Positions 44,821 to 54,797 are shown, numbered from the stretch's first letter. The stretch: DNA of 64,000 nt from Methanobrevibacter arboriphilus JCM 13429 = DSM 1125 (GCF_002072215.1 NZ_JXMW01000012.1:1-64000); one strand, 5' to 3'. The notes: a model not told the origin generated them from the letters alone. Program-made: numbers and translations.

Positions 44821-46362
44821 ATGAGTAATAGGCTAGCAAGAGGAAGCATTTTAATACTAATAGGTAATATCATATTTCGTGTTGGAGGATTCGTATATCG
44901 ATTTTTAATGGGACAGCTTTTAGGACCCTCCTCTTATGGAATATTAAGTTATACATTACAATTTCAAGGTATTCTTCAAGTATTATCTGCAGGAGGGTTG
45001 CCTCCAGCTATAGCTAAGTATGTGGCAGAATATACAGCTATTGATGAAAGAGCCCTTGCAAGACAAACAATATACACATCGCTAAAAATAATGCTCTTTC
45101 TTGGAATTTTATTTGGTTTTCTAATGGTTTTTTTTATAGCTCCTTATTTAGCAGCTTTAAACCCAAAAATGCCAGGACTTTTATATCCATTACAAGCAGT
45201 AGGTTTCATAGTTCCATTTAGTGTCATCGTAGGAGCATTTAGAGGTGCTTTCCAAGGTGTTATCAAAATGGAATATATTTTAGCTACCCGAGCTACAGAA
45301 CAAATTTCTATGATAATTTTTGCTACTTTATTAGTCTTATTAGGATATTCTGCATTTGGAGCAGTGATGGGTTCTGTAATAGGCTTTGCAGCTTCAGCAA
45401 TACTATCTATTATTATATTTCAGAAATATATGTGGAAATATGTCCCTAAGCCAGAAGTGGAATATAAATTTTCAATTTATGAAGAGTTAAAGTTAGCTAA
45501 GAAGATGATATTCTTTGCTGTTCCAGTGACTATAACTGCATTAGCTGAAATGCTTATTTTTGCAATATCTACTTTTGTTATAGCTAAATTATTGGGAGAT
45601 ACATTTACAGGGTATTTTGGTGCTGCAGATCCAATTTCTAGATTCCCTTTGATAATTTCAACTTCACTTGCAACAACAATATTACCTGCAGTTTCAGCTG
45701 CATTCAGTACAAAAAATCAAAATTTGCTTAGTAAGTATGTTTCACAATCATATAAATACTCAATGTTAATTGTTATCCCTATGTGTATTGGAATATCATT
45801 ATTTTCAACTCCAATACTTCAAATTACATTTCCAAAATTTTTAGATGCAGCTCCTGCTTTAAGTATTCTTGTTATAGGAATGACATTTTATTCACTGTTT
45901 GCAATTTCTTCAAGTATTGTTCAAGGTATTGGAAACCCAAGAATTCCAATGTATGTCTTAGTAACAGGGGCAATTGCAACATTTATTCTTAATTGGCTAA
46001 TGGTTCCAATTTATGGAATTGTTGGTGGAGCTATTGCAACTACAATAGCATGTTTTTTAATCATGATACCTATATTAAAAATGAGCTTTAGTTTAACAAA
46101 TACAAAAGCCCCTATTTCCTTTATTGGAAAAGTTGTTATATCATCATTATTAATGGGTTTAATTATTTTAATTATTCCAAATACAGTGCTTGGATTAATA
46201 TTAGGAATAATAGCATGCCCAATAATTTATTTAGTATTCTTAATACTTCTAAGATCATTTTCTGAAGAAGATATAAATGCTATTCGTAGATTTTCTCATA
46301 AATTTGGACCATTATCCAATATAATTAATAAAGTTTTAAAAGTAATTGAAAGATTCATATAA
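44821..46362 (+). CDS. Polysaccharide flippase, MOP superfamily (Wzx/MurJ-like)
   Basis: This 513-aa integral membrane protein has about 14 hydrophobic segments and the layout of the MOP-superfamily exporters that flip lipid-linked sugars or wall precursors. Typical features are the N-terminal IFRVGGFVYRFLMGQLLGPS, FGAADPISRFPLIISTSLAT in the middle and SSSIVQGIGNPRIPMYVLV. In Methanobacteriales such proteins are candidates for export of pseudomurein or polysaccharide precursors; which one cannot be told here. I chose the ATG at 44821, with GGTGA four bases before it, rather than the overlapping GTG at 44818. A 19-bp duplication begins in its last codons. Confidence 0.88.
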   Translation: MSNRLARGSILILIGNIIFRVGGFVYRFLMGQLLGPSSYGILSYTLQFQGILQVLSAGGLPPAIAKYVAEYTAIDERALARQTIYTSLKIMLFLGILFGFLMVFFIAPYLAALNPKMPGLLYPLQAVGFIVPFSVIVGAFRGAFQGVIKMEYILATRATEQISMIIFATLLVLLGYSAFGAVMGSVIGFAASAILSIIIFQKYMWKYVPKPEVEYKFSIYEELKLAKKMIFFAVPVTITALAEMLIFAISTFVIAKLLGDTFTGYFGAADPISRFPLIISTSLATTILPAVSAAFSTKNQNLLSKYVSQSYKYSMLIVIPMCIGISLFSTPILQITFPKFLDAAPALSILVIGMTFYSLFAISSSIVQGIGNPRIPMYVLVTGAIATFILNWLMVPIYGIVGGAIATTIACFLIMIPILKMSFSLTNTKAPISFIGKVVISSLLMGLIILIIPNTVLGLILGIIACPIIYLVFLILLRSFSEEDINAIRRFSHKFGPLSNIINKVLKVIERFI

Positions 46363-46386
46363 TTATTAGAGATTCATATAATTATT
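46352..46386. repeat. 19-bp tandem duplication across the flippase stop codon
   Basis: GATTCATATAATTATT is repeated at 46352-46367 and 46371-46386, giving a period of 19 bp. The first copy contains the last two sense codons (Phe, Ile) and the stop codon (46360-46362); the second copy is non-coding. Confidence 0.9.
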
Positions 46387-46583
46387 TAAAAAATAAAGAA
46401 AAAAAGATAAATAATAAAATGAAATAAAAATAAATAATGAGATAAAAAATAATAAAAATACTCCTTATTTTATTTACAATATTTTTATTAATATTCTCTT
46501 ATTAAATTTATATAATATTTCTTAATATTATTATATTTCTTAATATTGTTTATACTATTATTGTCTATAATTTGTTTATAATG

Positions 46584-47171
46584 TTATTGTCTATAATTAT
46601 TTAAAAATTCAACAAATCGTTTTAAAGTCTTATTCAAAGTTTTAAAACCATATTCGTCTTTTTTTACCCCTTCCAGTGTATCTTGTGACCATAGCGTAGC
46701 TCCAAGATTAGCTCCAAAAGGACCTCCACTTACAGGAATTATTCCACTTAAAATATAATAAGTGTTAATCTGCTGAATAGCTAATTCTTGCCCTCCAGCC
46801 CTGTCACCTCCAACAGCGATTGACATGCCTATTTTACCTTTAAGTAAATTAATATCTTCAGCACCAAGAGCTCGGCATCTATCCATTACAGCTTTAATTT
46901 GTGATGAAATTGATCCATTATACATTGGACTTGCAAGTATAATTCCATCTGCTTTTCTAAGCAAATCATAAACATCAAACATGTCATCCTTCATTACACA
47001 TTCTTTCTTTTTTAAGCAATAATCACAGTGCCGACAAGGATTTATTTCTTTGCCCCGTACAGTAAACATTTCAGTTTCAAAGCCTTGTTCTTTTAAATCC
47101 TCTAAAGATTTATCAAGAACATACTCAGTAGCTTTTTTTCTTGGACTTCCACAAATTCCTACAATAAACAT
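46584..47171 (-). CDS. NADPH-dependent FMN reductase / iron-sulfur flavoprotein family
   Basis: This 195-aa flavodoxin-fold protein begins IVGICGSPRKKATEYVLD, the FMN phosphate-binding loop. It has the compact cysteine motif CRHCDYCLKKKECVMKDDMF of methanogen iron-sulfur flavoproteins (Isf-like), which bind one [4Fe-4S] cluster and FMN. Further signatures are ILASPMYNGSISSQIKAVMD and SIAVGGDRAGGQE. Such proteins move electrons from ferredoxin or reduce O2 or H2O2 in methanogens. The start is supported by GGGAGG eight bases upstream. It is convergent with the flippase and has no obvious partner gene. Confidence 0.9.
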   Translation of the reverse strand: MFIVGICGSPRKKATEYVLDKSLEDLKEQGFETEMFTVRGKEINPCRHCDYCLKKKECVMKDDMFDVYDLLRKADGIILASPMYNGSISSQIKAVMDRCRALGAEDINLLKGKIGMSIAVGGDRAGGQELAIQQINTYYILSGIIPVSGGPFGANLGATLWSQDTLEGVKKDEYGFKTLNKTLKRFVEFLNNYRQ

Positions 47172-47718
47172 GAATAAAGCCTCCCAAACTTAACCCAAAT
47201 TTAAATTTTGAGTTAAAAGTTTTATCCTAAATATTAAAATATATTGTATTATTTAAGCTATTTCACCTTTAGATTATCTCTTAAATTAAACCACTAAAAT
47301 AACATTGTATTATTATTTAATACTCTAATTGGGATAATCAATCGATATTATTATTATTAATTTCATTATAAATATAATTGTTCATAAATTAACAAAAATA
47401 TCTTAACAATATCAATGAATTAATTATACATAATAATAAAATAATTAAGGTTAAAAATGAGATAAATAATACAAAAATAATGATATAAAAAATAGAGATG
47501 AAAAATAATAATATAAAAATAATGATATAAAAAATAGGGATGAAAAATAATAATATAAAAATAATAAAATAAAAATAATAAAAAGATAAATAAACGATAA
47601 TAATAAAATAAATAATATAATAATATATAATTATATTAAAAATAATTATATTAAAAATATATAATATAATTATATAATATAATATATTTATTTAGTAGAA
47701 TTTATATTGAGGATTCTT
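47172..47718. repeat. Intergenic region with a 42-bp tandem duplication
   Basis: A 42-bp unit occurs twice at 47473-47514 and 47515-47556 with one visible base difference (the core is GATATAAAAAATAGAGATG or its AGGG version), and a partial third copy follows. The next 150 bp are irregular AATAATA-rich DNA. No gene is visible. Confidence 0.85.
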
Positions 47719-48474
47719 ATGGAATTTATAAGAGCTATCGTTAAAAAATATTCTAGAGAATATAACAGAACTCTAAAAAATGGTAAAAAAAAGAAATACC
47801 AAACAGAACAAGTTCAAATAACAGTGCCCAAAGAAGATAATATATTTGAAAATGATGAAGTTGTACTCATTATTCCATCAAAATATATGAATGAAATTGA
47901 AAGAAGTTCTGAGGAAATAAACAAGTTGAAACTAAAAAATAATAAATTAAGCGAAGATAACGATACTTTAAAATCTACAATAGAAAAAAATAATGATACA
48001 ATCTATAATATTAAAACTAATATAGAAAAATTAAAAGTGGAAAATAGTTCTCTTGAGAAAAAACTCAAAAAATATGAAGCAAAAACTAATGATCAAGAAC
48101 TAGAAAATTGTATATTTTCAGAAAAACCTACTAATTTAGATAAAATAAAAATTCTAGAGAAAAATAAAGATTTAAATAGATTAAATCAGGAAAACGAAGA
48201 TCTAAAAAAAGATAAAGAGGATTTAAAGGAAAAAATAGAATTTTTAGACTCATATATAAAAGATTTAAAGTATAGTATAAAAACACTCCAATATTCGCAA
48301 AAAAAAGAAGTATCAATACTTAAAGAAGAATATGATAAGTTAAAACAAGAATGTGAAAATTTAAAACAGGAATTTAAAAACAAAGAACTTGCCTTTAAAA
48401 AAGCAAAACAATCTGCAACTTATCATGAAAATATTTCTAAAAAGCTAAAAGAGTTTATCTTAAAATCATACTAA
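47719..48474 (+). CDS. Coiled-coil protein of unknown function
   Basis: I do not recognise a family for this 251-aa protein. Residues about 1-55 form a compact basic-then-acidic N-terminal domain (MEFIRAIVKKYSREYNRTLK, then QVQITVPKEDNIFENDEVVL). The sequence from about residue 60 to the end is a nearly continuous heptad-rich coiled coil (KLKLKNNKLSEDNDTLKS, ENLKQEFKNKELAFKKAK) of Lys, Glu, Asn and Leu. There is no signal peptide or membrane segment. The frame could start from a TTG at 47707, but the ATG at 47719 lies five bases after GAGGA, so I take it as the start. A role as a structural or DNA-organising protein is possible; nothing next to it suggests one. Confidence 0.7.
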   Translation: MEFIRAIVKKYSREYNRTLKNGKKKKYQTEQVQITVPKEDNIFENDEVVLIIPSKYMNEIERSSEEINKLKLKNNKLSEDNDTLKSTIEKNNDTIYNIKTNIEKLKVENSSLEKKLKKYEAKTNDQELENCIFSEKPTNLDKIKILEKNKDLNRLNQENEDLKKDKEDLKEKIEFLDSYIKDLKYSIKTLQYSQKKEVSILKEEYDKLKQECENLKQEFKNKELAFKKAKQSATYHENISKKLKEFILKSY

Positions 48475-48615
48475 GTTAATAAACATTCAAAACATTGAAA
48501 AATCATTGAAAATAGTTAAAAATTAATAAAATATTTAAATTTAAATATTTAAACTAATAAAATGTTTAAAACTAATAAAATATTTAAAAAGAGTAAAAAT
48601 AATTAATGCTGGGCA

Positions 48616-48990
<375 letters not shown>

Positions 48991-49158
48991 TTAATATAAA
49001 CCATATTTCAAATAAAAAATATTTCAAACAAAATTATATTATACCTCATTATTCATATAATTTAATTAATCTTTGATTTTAATTAATTTTTTATTTAATT
49101 AAATCTTGACTTTTATTAATATATATTATATTCTAAATTTTTGTAAAATGATAAAGTT

Positions 49159-50370
49159 TTATAATCTATAACCAGATTCTTCATGGATATGGGTATCCAA
49201 ACCTTCTATTTCTTCTTTTTCAGATACTCTAAGACCAATTGTCCAATCAATGAATTTGCCTATTATCAATGTTATTACAAATGCATAAGCCATTGTAGAA
49301 ACCGTAGCAATTAATTGAATTAAAAGTTGATTAGCATTACCTTCAATTAATCCTGAAACACCTCCAACAGCAACTACTGCAAAAATTCCTGTGGCTATAG
49401 TTCCCCAAATACCCGATACTCCATGTATTCCAAAAACATCTAAAGCATCATCATAATCAAATTTCGGTTTAATATAACTAATAGCTATGTATGATAAAAT
49501 TGCTGCAAAAAATCCAATTATAACTGCTCCATCAGCATTTACAAATCCTGCAGCAGGAGTCATAGCAACAAGAGCAGAAATAGCACCAGAAATAGCACCA
49601 AGTACAGTTGGTTTTCCTTCTCTCCAAATATCAATACAAACCCATGTTAAAAGACCTACTGCAGCTCCTAAGTTACTAACTAATAAAGCTGATGCAGCAA
49701 GACCTCCAGCAGTTAAAGCAGAACCTCCATTAAAACCTAACCATCCAAACCATAGAAATCCTGCACCCAATACGGTGTATCCCAAATTGTGTGGCAAGAG
49801 AGACCTGTCTTTTCTTCTTCCAATGATAAAAGCTAATGCTAATGCAGAAAGACCAGAACATATTTCAACAACTGTTCCTCCAGCAAAATCAATAACTCCC
49901 ATGTTCATTAGCCATCCACCACCCCAAACCCAGTGTGTGATAGGAATGTAAACACCAATTGTCCAAAGCACTACAAAAACAATCCATGCTGAAAATTTCA
50001 TTCTTCCAACAATAGCTCCTGAAATAAGAGCTGCTGTCAACCCTGCAAAGGTTAGTTGAAAAGCTATATAAACATATGTAGGTATTGTGCCTGTTATTGA
50101 ATTTATTCCAACATCATGTAACATTATACTTGTAGGGTATCCAATAAAACCTGAAATAGAATTTCCAAAGCCAAGCTCATAACCAAAAGCTATCCAAATT
50201 ATTGTTACTATTGAAAAAGCAATTAAAGTTAAAAACATAGTATTTAAAACATTTTTCTTTTTAGCTAAGCCACCATAAAAAAAAGCAATCCCTGGGATAC
50301 TCATTAAAAGTACTAAGATAGTAGAAATAAGGACCCATGAAGTATCCCCTGCATTTAGTATTCCTTCCAT
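49159..50370 (-). CDS. amtB: Ammonium transporter Amt
   Basis: Amt proteins form trimeric membrane channels for ammonium. The 403-aa protein has about 11 membrane helices and the family motifs [10 protein letters not shown] in the first helix, [20 protein letters not shown], the pore His residues in [14 protein letters not shown], and [16 protein letters not shown]. The N-terminus ([20 protein letters not shown]) is typical of archaeal Amt. Next to glnK it would supply ammonium under nitrogen limitation. An inverted repeat 105-128 bp upstream overlaps a possible TATA element and is a candidate nitrogen-control operator. AGAGG is the ribosome-binding site. Confidence 0.96.
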   Translation of the reverse strand: MEGILNAGDTSWVLISTILVLLMSIPGIAFFYGGLAKKKNVLNTMFLTLIAFSIVTIIWIAFGYELGFGNSISGFIGYPTSIMLHDVGINSITGTIPTYVYIAFQLTFAGLTAALISGAIVGRMKFSAWIVFVVLWTIGVYIPITHWVWGGGWLMNMGVIDFAGGTVVEICSGLSALALAFIIGRRKDRSLLPHNLGYTVLGAGFLWFGWLGFNGGSALTAGGLAASALLVSNLGAAVGLLTWVCIDIWREGKPTVLGAISGAISALVAMTPAAGFVNADGAVIIGFFAAILSYIAISYIKPKFDYDDALDVFGIHGVSGIWGTIATGIFAVVAVGGVSGLIEGNANQLLIQLIATVSTMAYAFVITLIIGKFIDWTIGLRVSEKEEIEGLDTHIHEESGYRL

Positions 50371-50850
50371 AAAAAACCTCTTATATAGATTAATTTATTA
50401 ATAAACAAATATTCTAATTTAAATCCTAAATAAAACAAAATAGAACAATAAAATAATAAAAATTATTTTATGAATATAAGGAAAACGGAAACCTTATACC
50501 TACAGCTATATTAATTTTAAGGTATATAAAACTTATTATAATTCACCGATATGTAAAATAATTAGAAATTAAGCAATATTTATAATTTTCAACAATAAAA
50601 TATATAATACATAGGAAAAAGAATGAAATATTAATCAATATAACAACAAAAATCAAATTTATTATAAATAAATTAAAAAATATAATGAATTAATTAAATA
50701 AGAAATTAAGTATAAAAATAGTAAAAAGTAGCAAAAAAGAAAAATAAAAGAAAAATAAAAAGAATAAAAAGAATAAAAGAAAAATAGACACCTAAAAGAA
50801 ATATAAAGAGATTATATTAAACATAATATATTTTTAGCTAATCAATTTAC
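50371..50850. other. Spacer between trpB2 and amtB
   Basis: The part next to amtB carries the inverted repeat at 50475-50498, listed separately. A weaker inverted pair (TATACCT at about 50495 and AGGTATA at about 50520) overlaps its edge. The rest is AT-rich with A-rich runs near 50700-50790 and no coding stretch. Confidence 0.6.
50475..50498 (-). promoter_or_regulatory. Inverted repeat, candidate operator of amtB-glnK
   Basis: TATAAGG (50475-50481) and CCTTATA (50492-50498) form a perfect inverted repeat with a 10-bp centre (AAAACGGAAA). On the minus strand the right part of the site includes CCTTATATTC, a possible TATA element for amtB, so a bound protein would block it. Methanogens control nitrogen genes through NrpR at GGAA-N6-TTCC operators; this site has GGAA but not TTCC, so the link to NrpR is uncertain. 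Confidence 0.4.
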
Positions 50851-52149
50851 TCAATTATCAGAAGATAACTGATTAGAAAGAAATTTATCATATCCTACAA
50901 GATCAAGTAAACCATGCCCAGATAAATTAAAAACAATTGTTTTTTCTTCTCCAGTTTCTTTACATTTTTTAGCTTCATCAATAGCAACTTTAATAGCATG
51001 AGTAGATTCTGGTGCAGGTACAATACCCTCAGATTTAGCAAATAAGACACCTGCCTTGAAAACTTCCTTCTGAGTAGCAGATCTAGCATCAATGAATCCT
51101 TCTTTTTTAAGTAAAGAAACCTGAGGAGACATACCATGATATCTAAGTCCACCTGCATGTACAGAAGGAGCTACAAAATCATGCCCTAATGTGAACATTT
51201 TAATAAGAGGAGTTAAACCAGTCGTATCTCCAAAATCAAAATCATATTGACCTTCAGTCAAAGTAGGACAAGAACTAGGCTCAACACCTATAAACTCACA
51301 ATCACTATTACCATCAATTTTATCTTTAATAAAAGGAAATGTAAATCCTGCAAAGTTACTTCCACCACCAACACATCCAATCATTACATCAGGTTCTTCT
51401 TCAGCAATCTCTAATTGTGTTTTAACTTCTTGACCTATGATTGTTTGATGTAACATTACATGATTTAAAGCACTACCAATTGAGTAATATGCATGTTCAT
51501 TATCTAATGCATCTTCAATAGCTTCAGAAATAGCTATTCCAAGAGACCCTGGATGATCTGGATTTTCAGCTAAAGTTTTTCTTCCAACTTCTGTATATTT
51601 ACTTGGAGAAGCATGAACTTCCCCCCCATAGATACCCATTATGACTTTTCTGAAAGGTTTTTGATCAAAGGATACTTTAACCATATAAACAGTACAATCC
51701 AAATCAACTTGAGAACAAGCAAGTGAAAGAGCAGTACCCCATTGTCCAGCGCCTGTTTCTGTTGTCAATCTTTCAATTCCATCTTTTTTTGCATAATATG
51801 CCTGTGGAATCGCACTATTTAGTTTATGACTACCGGTTGGAGAAGAATCTTCTCTTTTAAAATATATTTTTGCAGGAGTGTTTAACTTATCTTCTAGACC
51901 TTTAGCTCTAAATAAAGGGCTTGGTCTACCCATTCGCATATATAACTCTCTTACTTCATCTGGGATATTAATATATCTTTCTGTTGAAAATTCTTGTTCA
52001 AGAACTCCTTTTGAAAAAATCTTAGGAAGATATTCAATTTGATTTTTACCTTCACTATTTTTCGGAGGAGGAATTTCAGAAGGAAGATCTGCATTAATAT
52101 TATACCATTTTTTTGGTACTTCATCGGAAGATAATTCTATTTTATACAT
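50851..52149 (-). CDS. trpB2: Tryptophan synthase beta-like protein TrpB2
   Basis: TrpB2 is the long, often stand-alone form of the pyridoxal-phosphate tryptophan synthase beta subunit. It joins indole and serine to tryptophan and has been proposed to salvage indole. The 432-aa length and N-terminal extension ([15 protein letters not shown]) fit TrpB2 rather than the shorter TrpB1. The PLP Lys is Lys109 in [10 protein letters not shown], and the phosphate-binding loop is [10 protein letters not shown]. No trpA is adjacent, also as expected for TrpB2. A GGTGA ribosome-binding site precedes the ATG. Paired TGTACA boxes lie about 220 bp upstream. Confidence 0.95.
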   Translation of the reverse strand: MYKIELSSDEVPKKWYNINADLPSEIPPPKNSEGKNQIEYLPKIFSKGVLEQEFSTERYINIPDEVRELYMRMGRPSPLFRAKGLEDKLNTPAKIYFKREDSSPTGSHKLNSAIPQAYYAKKDGIERLTTETGAGQWGTALSLACSQVDLDCTVYMVKVSFDQKPFRKVIMGIYGGEVHASPSKYTEVGRKTLAENPDHPGSLGIAISEAIEDALDNEHAYYSIGSALNHVMLHQTIIGQEVKTQLEIAEEEPDVMIGCVGGGSNFAGFTFPFIKDKIDGNSDCEFIGVEPSSCPTLTEGQYDFDFGDTTGLTPLIKMFTLGHDFVAPSVHAGGLRYHGMSPQVSLLKKEGFIDARSATQKEVFKAGVLFAKSEGIVPAPESTHAIKVAIDEAKKCKETGEEKTIVFNLSGHGLLDLVGYDKFLSNQLSSDN

Positions 52150-52776
52150 AATTCACCTTTTTCTATTGTTTAAATTATATTTATTTGGATTTTTCATGAA
52201 TAGTATCATTTACATAAATTATTTACATAAATAATATTATTTGTAAATTTTATCAAAATATTCATAGATATAATTTCTTATTATAAATTCTTGTTATAAT
52301 TTCTTATTATGTTTCTTGTGTAATTTATCATTATATTAAAAATTATTTAAGGTACTATTTAAACCTTTGTTGTACATTATTGTACATTATAATATTTTGT
52401 TTAATATTAATATTATATTCAATTATATATTTTATTTATTTATAATACATCATCACATATAATCTTCATCAATATAAACTCTATGTCTTTATAATTTTTA
52501 TCAATAATAAAAATAATAATTAAGATAATACTAAAAACAATAAAGAAAATAATAATAGAAATAATAAAGATAGTAATAATACATAGAAATATAATATAGA
52601 AGAATATAATAAAAAGAGATATAATATAATTAATAATTAAAAGGTATTTATAAAATACAAAGATATTGATAAATATTAAAGATATTGACAAATATTAAGA
52701 TATTTAACAAACATTAAATATATATAAACGATATATATTAAATATTTAAAAATAAACTAGGTTAGAGAGGATTTTA
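52150..52776. other. Long spacer between trpB2 and the ModE-like gene
   Basis: Signals visible here are the paired TGTACA boxes at 52371-52386 and a TATA-like AT core beside them. The stretch 52440-52690 holds an Ile/Phe-rich open frame that reflects AT-rich noise. Near the ModE-like gene, TTAAATATATAT and ATATATATTAA face each other around 52707-52740, but being AT-only this is weak. Confidence 0.6.
52352..52386 (-). promoter_or_regulatory. Paired TGTACA boxes next to a TATA-like element, upstream of trpB2
   Basis: TGTACATTAT is repeated exactly at 52371-52380 and 52381-52390, placing two palindromic TGTACA hexamers one helical turn apart (starts 10 bp apart). On the minus strand AAAGGTTTAAATAG follows immediately, resembling BRE plus TATA. 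TGTACA is the TRP box bound by TrpY in Methanothermobacter, where trpB2 is among the controlled genes. The leader to trpB2 would be long (about 180 nt). Confidence 0.5.
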
Positions 52777-53469
52777 ATGACAGAAGTCAAAGCAGGTGTA
52801 GAATATAAAATAAATGTTGGGGATAAAAATTTTCTCCTTAATGAAAAAAAGTTTAATCTCCTTAACTATATAAACATAACAGGTTCTATTACAGAAGCAG
52901 CTAAACTAACAAAAATATCTTATAGAACATCTCTTAATTATATAGAAAAAATTGAGACTTCATTAGAAATAGCTGTTGTTTCAACTACAAAAGGAGGTAA
53001 AGGAGGAGGAGGTAGTGCAAAATTAACCTCAGAAGGAAGATTAATTTTAAAAGAATGTAAAAAAATTAATGCAATCATGGAACTCCATAAAGAAGTAAAC
53101 GAGATTGAAGCTGAAGTTATTTCAGTGAACAAAGAAAAACAGGTTATGAACATTGAGATGAAAGATCTTGATATGACAATTCCTTTAAATGAAAAATATG
53201 AAGTTGGAGACAAGATTTTAGCTCTAATAAGCTATGATAATATATTTATAATGTTAGAAGAACAAGAATCAAGCGTTAGAAATATATTAAAAGGGAAAAT
53301 AGTCGAAATAAGTCTCAGTGGAGAAATGATAAGAGTTAAAGCAGATGTTGGTGGAATTTATTTATATTCAAACATAACTCGTTCAGCAGAAGAAAATCTC
53401 AAGTTAAGATTAGGGAAAGAAATTTATCTTGGTTTCAAAGCTGTTTCCATAGCAACATTGAAACTTTAG
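52777..53469 (+). CDS. ModE-like molybdate/tungstate-responsive regulator
   Basis: This 230-aa protein has an N-terminal winged helix of the ModE/LysR type (about residues 15-110): NYINITGSITEAAKLTKISY (helix-turn-helix) and the Gly-rich wing STTKGGKGGGGSAKLTSEGR. Two small TOBE/Mop domains (about 115-165 and 170-230) follow, which in ModE bind oxyanions (VISVNKEKQVMNIEMKDLDM, then KGKIVEISLSGEMIRVKADV). It is therefore likely to be a regulator sensing molybdate or tungstate, the metals of formylmethanofuran dehydrogenase; that link is family inference. No transporter genes adjoin it. The AGAGAGG ribosome-binding site fits the ATG. A diverged 14-bp duplication covers its stop codon. Confidence 0.85.
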   Translation: MTEVKAGVEYKINVGDKNFLLNEKKFNLLNYINITGSITEAAKLTKISYRTSLNYIEKIETSLEIAVVSTTKGGKGGGGSAKLTSEGRLILKECKKINAIMELHKEVNEIEAEVISVNKEKQVMNIEMKDLDMTIPLNEKYEVGDKILALISYDNIFIMLEEQESSVRNILKGKIVEISLSGEMIRVKADVGGIYLYSNITRSAEENLKLRLGKEIYLGFKAVSIATLKL

Positions 53470-53489
53470 TAATTATACTTTAGTATTAT
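53463..53489. repeat. 14-bp imperfect tandem duplication across the ModE-like gene stop codon
   Basis: ACTTTAGTAATTAT (53463-53476) is followed by ACTTTAGTATTAT (53477-53489), one base shorter. The first copy contains the final Leu codon and TAG stop of the gene. More diverged copies of TTAGTAATTATAC recur down to about 53603, filling most of the spacer before the ferredoxin gene. Confidence 0.8.
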
Positions 53490-53700
53490 GCTATCTTAAT
53501 AATTAATCTTTTTATTAATCAATCTATTTTATTAATTATTCTAATTTAGCAATTATACTACTTTAACAATTATACTTCAGTAATTTCTACTTTAGTAATT
53601 AGTCTGTATTCTATTAAATAATAATTTATTATTAAATAAGATACTATTCTATTATTAAATAATATTTTATCTTTTAAGTTATTGATGATGAGGTGTTTTT

Positions 53701-53958
53701 ATTTTAAAAATATTAGTTGATAAAGATAAATGTACTGGTTGTGGAGAGTGCAAAGATATATGTCCCAAAGGTCAAAAAATCTGGAAAATAAATAAAACAG
53801 CACATGCAAATAATCTTGAATACTGTCATGTGTGTACCCTATGTGCATCGAAATGTCCAGAAGGAGCAATAACTATAGAAAGAAATGCTCCAAATGAAGA
53901 AGAAGAAATAAAAAGACTTAAAAAAGCAAAATCTGGAAAAAGCAAATTAGGCATTTAA
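53701..53958 (+). CDS. 2[4Fe-4S] ferredoxin-type protein with an apparent ATT start
   Basis: This 85-codon open stretch encodes a complete 2[4Fe-4S] ferredoxin. With the first codon read as Met, CTGCGECKDICPKG places Cys11, 14, 17 and 21, and CHVCTLCASKCPEG places Cys42, 45, 48 and 52. A short charged tail (EEEEIKRLKKAKSGKSKLGI) follows. No ATG, GTG or TTG occurs in frame between the upstream stop and the first cluster. GAGGTG at 53690-53695 lies five bases before the ATT at 53701, so initiation at ATT is the simplest reading; an ATG-to-ATT error or mutation is the alternative. The protein would carry electrons in the cytoplasm. It lies between the ModE-like gene and hisB, both on the same strand. 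Confidence 0.82.
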   Translation: MLKILVDKDKCTGCGECKDICPKGQKIWKINKTAHANNLEYCHVCTLCASKCPEGAITIERNAPNEEEEIKRLKKAKSGKSKLGI

Positions 53959-54146
53959 CAATTAATATATTAATAATATTTCAATATAGTAATACCTTAT
54001 ATAATAATACTTCTTAATAATATTTCTAAGTAATATTTCTAAATATATAATAGTTTATAAATAAATTTCTATATAAATAATACTCTTATTGAATAATACT
54101 CTTATAAAAAATAATAAATAAATAATAATAAAATTTAGTGGTTGAA

Positions 54147-54731
54147 ATGGAGAAAAATAGATTAGCTAAAGTTTCAAGAAAAACATCTGAAACAGATATT
54201 AGAATAAAGATTAATTTAGATGGTGAAGGAAAATACAATATTAATAGTGGGATAAATTTCTTTAATCATATGCTTGAATCATTTTCAAAACACAGCATGA
54301 TTGATTTAGATATCCAAGCCATAGGAGATATAGATATAGATGACCATCATACAATAGAAGATGTTGGAATTTTACTTGGGAAAGCATTTTTAGAGGCTAT
54401 TGGAGATAAAAAAGGAATTAAAAGAATGTCTCATGCAATAGTACCTATGGATGATTCTTTAGCTACAGTCGCAATTGATATAAGTGGACGTAGCTATTTC
54501 AAAGCTAATTTCAAATTTAATAATGATAAAATTGGAGATATGACTAGTGATACGATTAAACACTTTTTTGAATCTTTCGCAAGTTCAGGAAAGGTAAATT
54601 TAAATATATCTGCTGAAGGTTCAAATGATCACCACAAAGCTGAAGCAATATTCAAAGCATTTGCAAAATCACTGCATGATGCTTGTAAAGTAGAGCATGA
54701 TTCAATTCCAAGTACTAAAGGAATACTTTAA
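54147..54731 (+). CDS. hisB: Imidazoleglycerol-phosphate dehydratase
   Basis: HisB dehydrates imidazole-glycerol phosphate to imidazole-acetol phosphate, the sixth step of histidine synthesis. The protein of about 194 aa is the monofunctional form. The two repeated halves carry the metal-binding motifs [16 protein letters not shown] and [20 protein letters not shown], plus [13 protein letters not shown] and [19 protein letters not shown]. An upstream GTG at 54138 could open the frame, but the ATG at 54147 gives the normal family N-terminus ([18 protein letters not shown]), with a weak GTGG before it. No other his gene adjoins. Its 3' end runs into four diverged copies of a 19-bp repeat. Confidence 0.96.
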   Translation: MEKNRLAKVSRKTSETDIRIKINLDGEGKYNINSGINFFNHMLESFSKHSMIDLDIQAIGDIDIDDHHTIEDVGILLGKAFLEAIGDKKGIKRMSHAIVPMDDSLATVAIDISGRSYFKANFKFNNDKIGDMTSDTIKHFFESFASSGKVNLNISAEGSNDHHKAEAIFKAFAKSLHDACKVEHDSIPSTKGIL

Positions 54732-54797
54732 TAACTAAATAAATGCCTTAATAACAAAAAAATACTTAATACTAAAAAAAATACTTAATATCTAAAA
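54722..54797. repeat. 19-bp tandem repeat, four diverged copies, starting in the hisB stop region
   Basis: Units at 54722-54740, 54741-54759, 54760-54778 and 54779-54797 share the pattern AAATACTTAATA-CTAAA (19 bp each, with a few changes). The first unit contains the last codons (Ile, Leu) and the stop of hisB (54729-54731). Confidence 0.8.

Noticed and set aside
52440-52691. 83-codon Ile/Phe-rich frame on the minus strand upstream of trpB2
   Set aside because: Low-complexity AT-rich noise; it has no ribosome-binding site and does not look like a real membrane protein.
52707-52740. AT-only inverted repeat before the ModE-like gene as an autoregulatory site
   Set aside because: TTAAATATATAT and ATATATATTAA are imperfect and made only of A and T; such pairs are frequent in this DNA.
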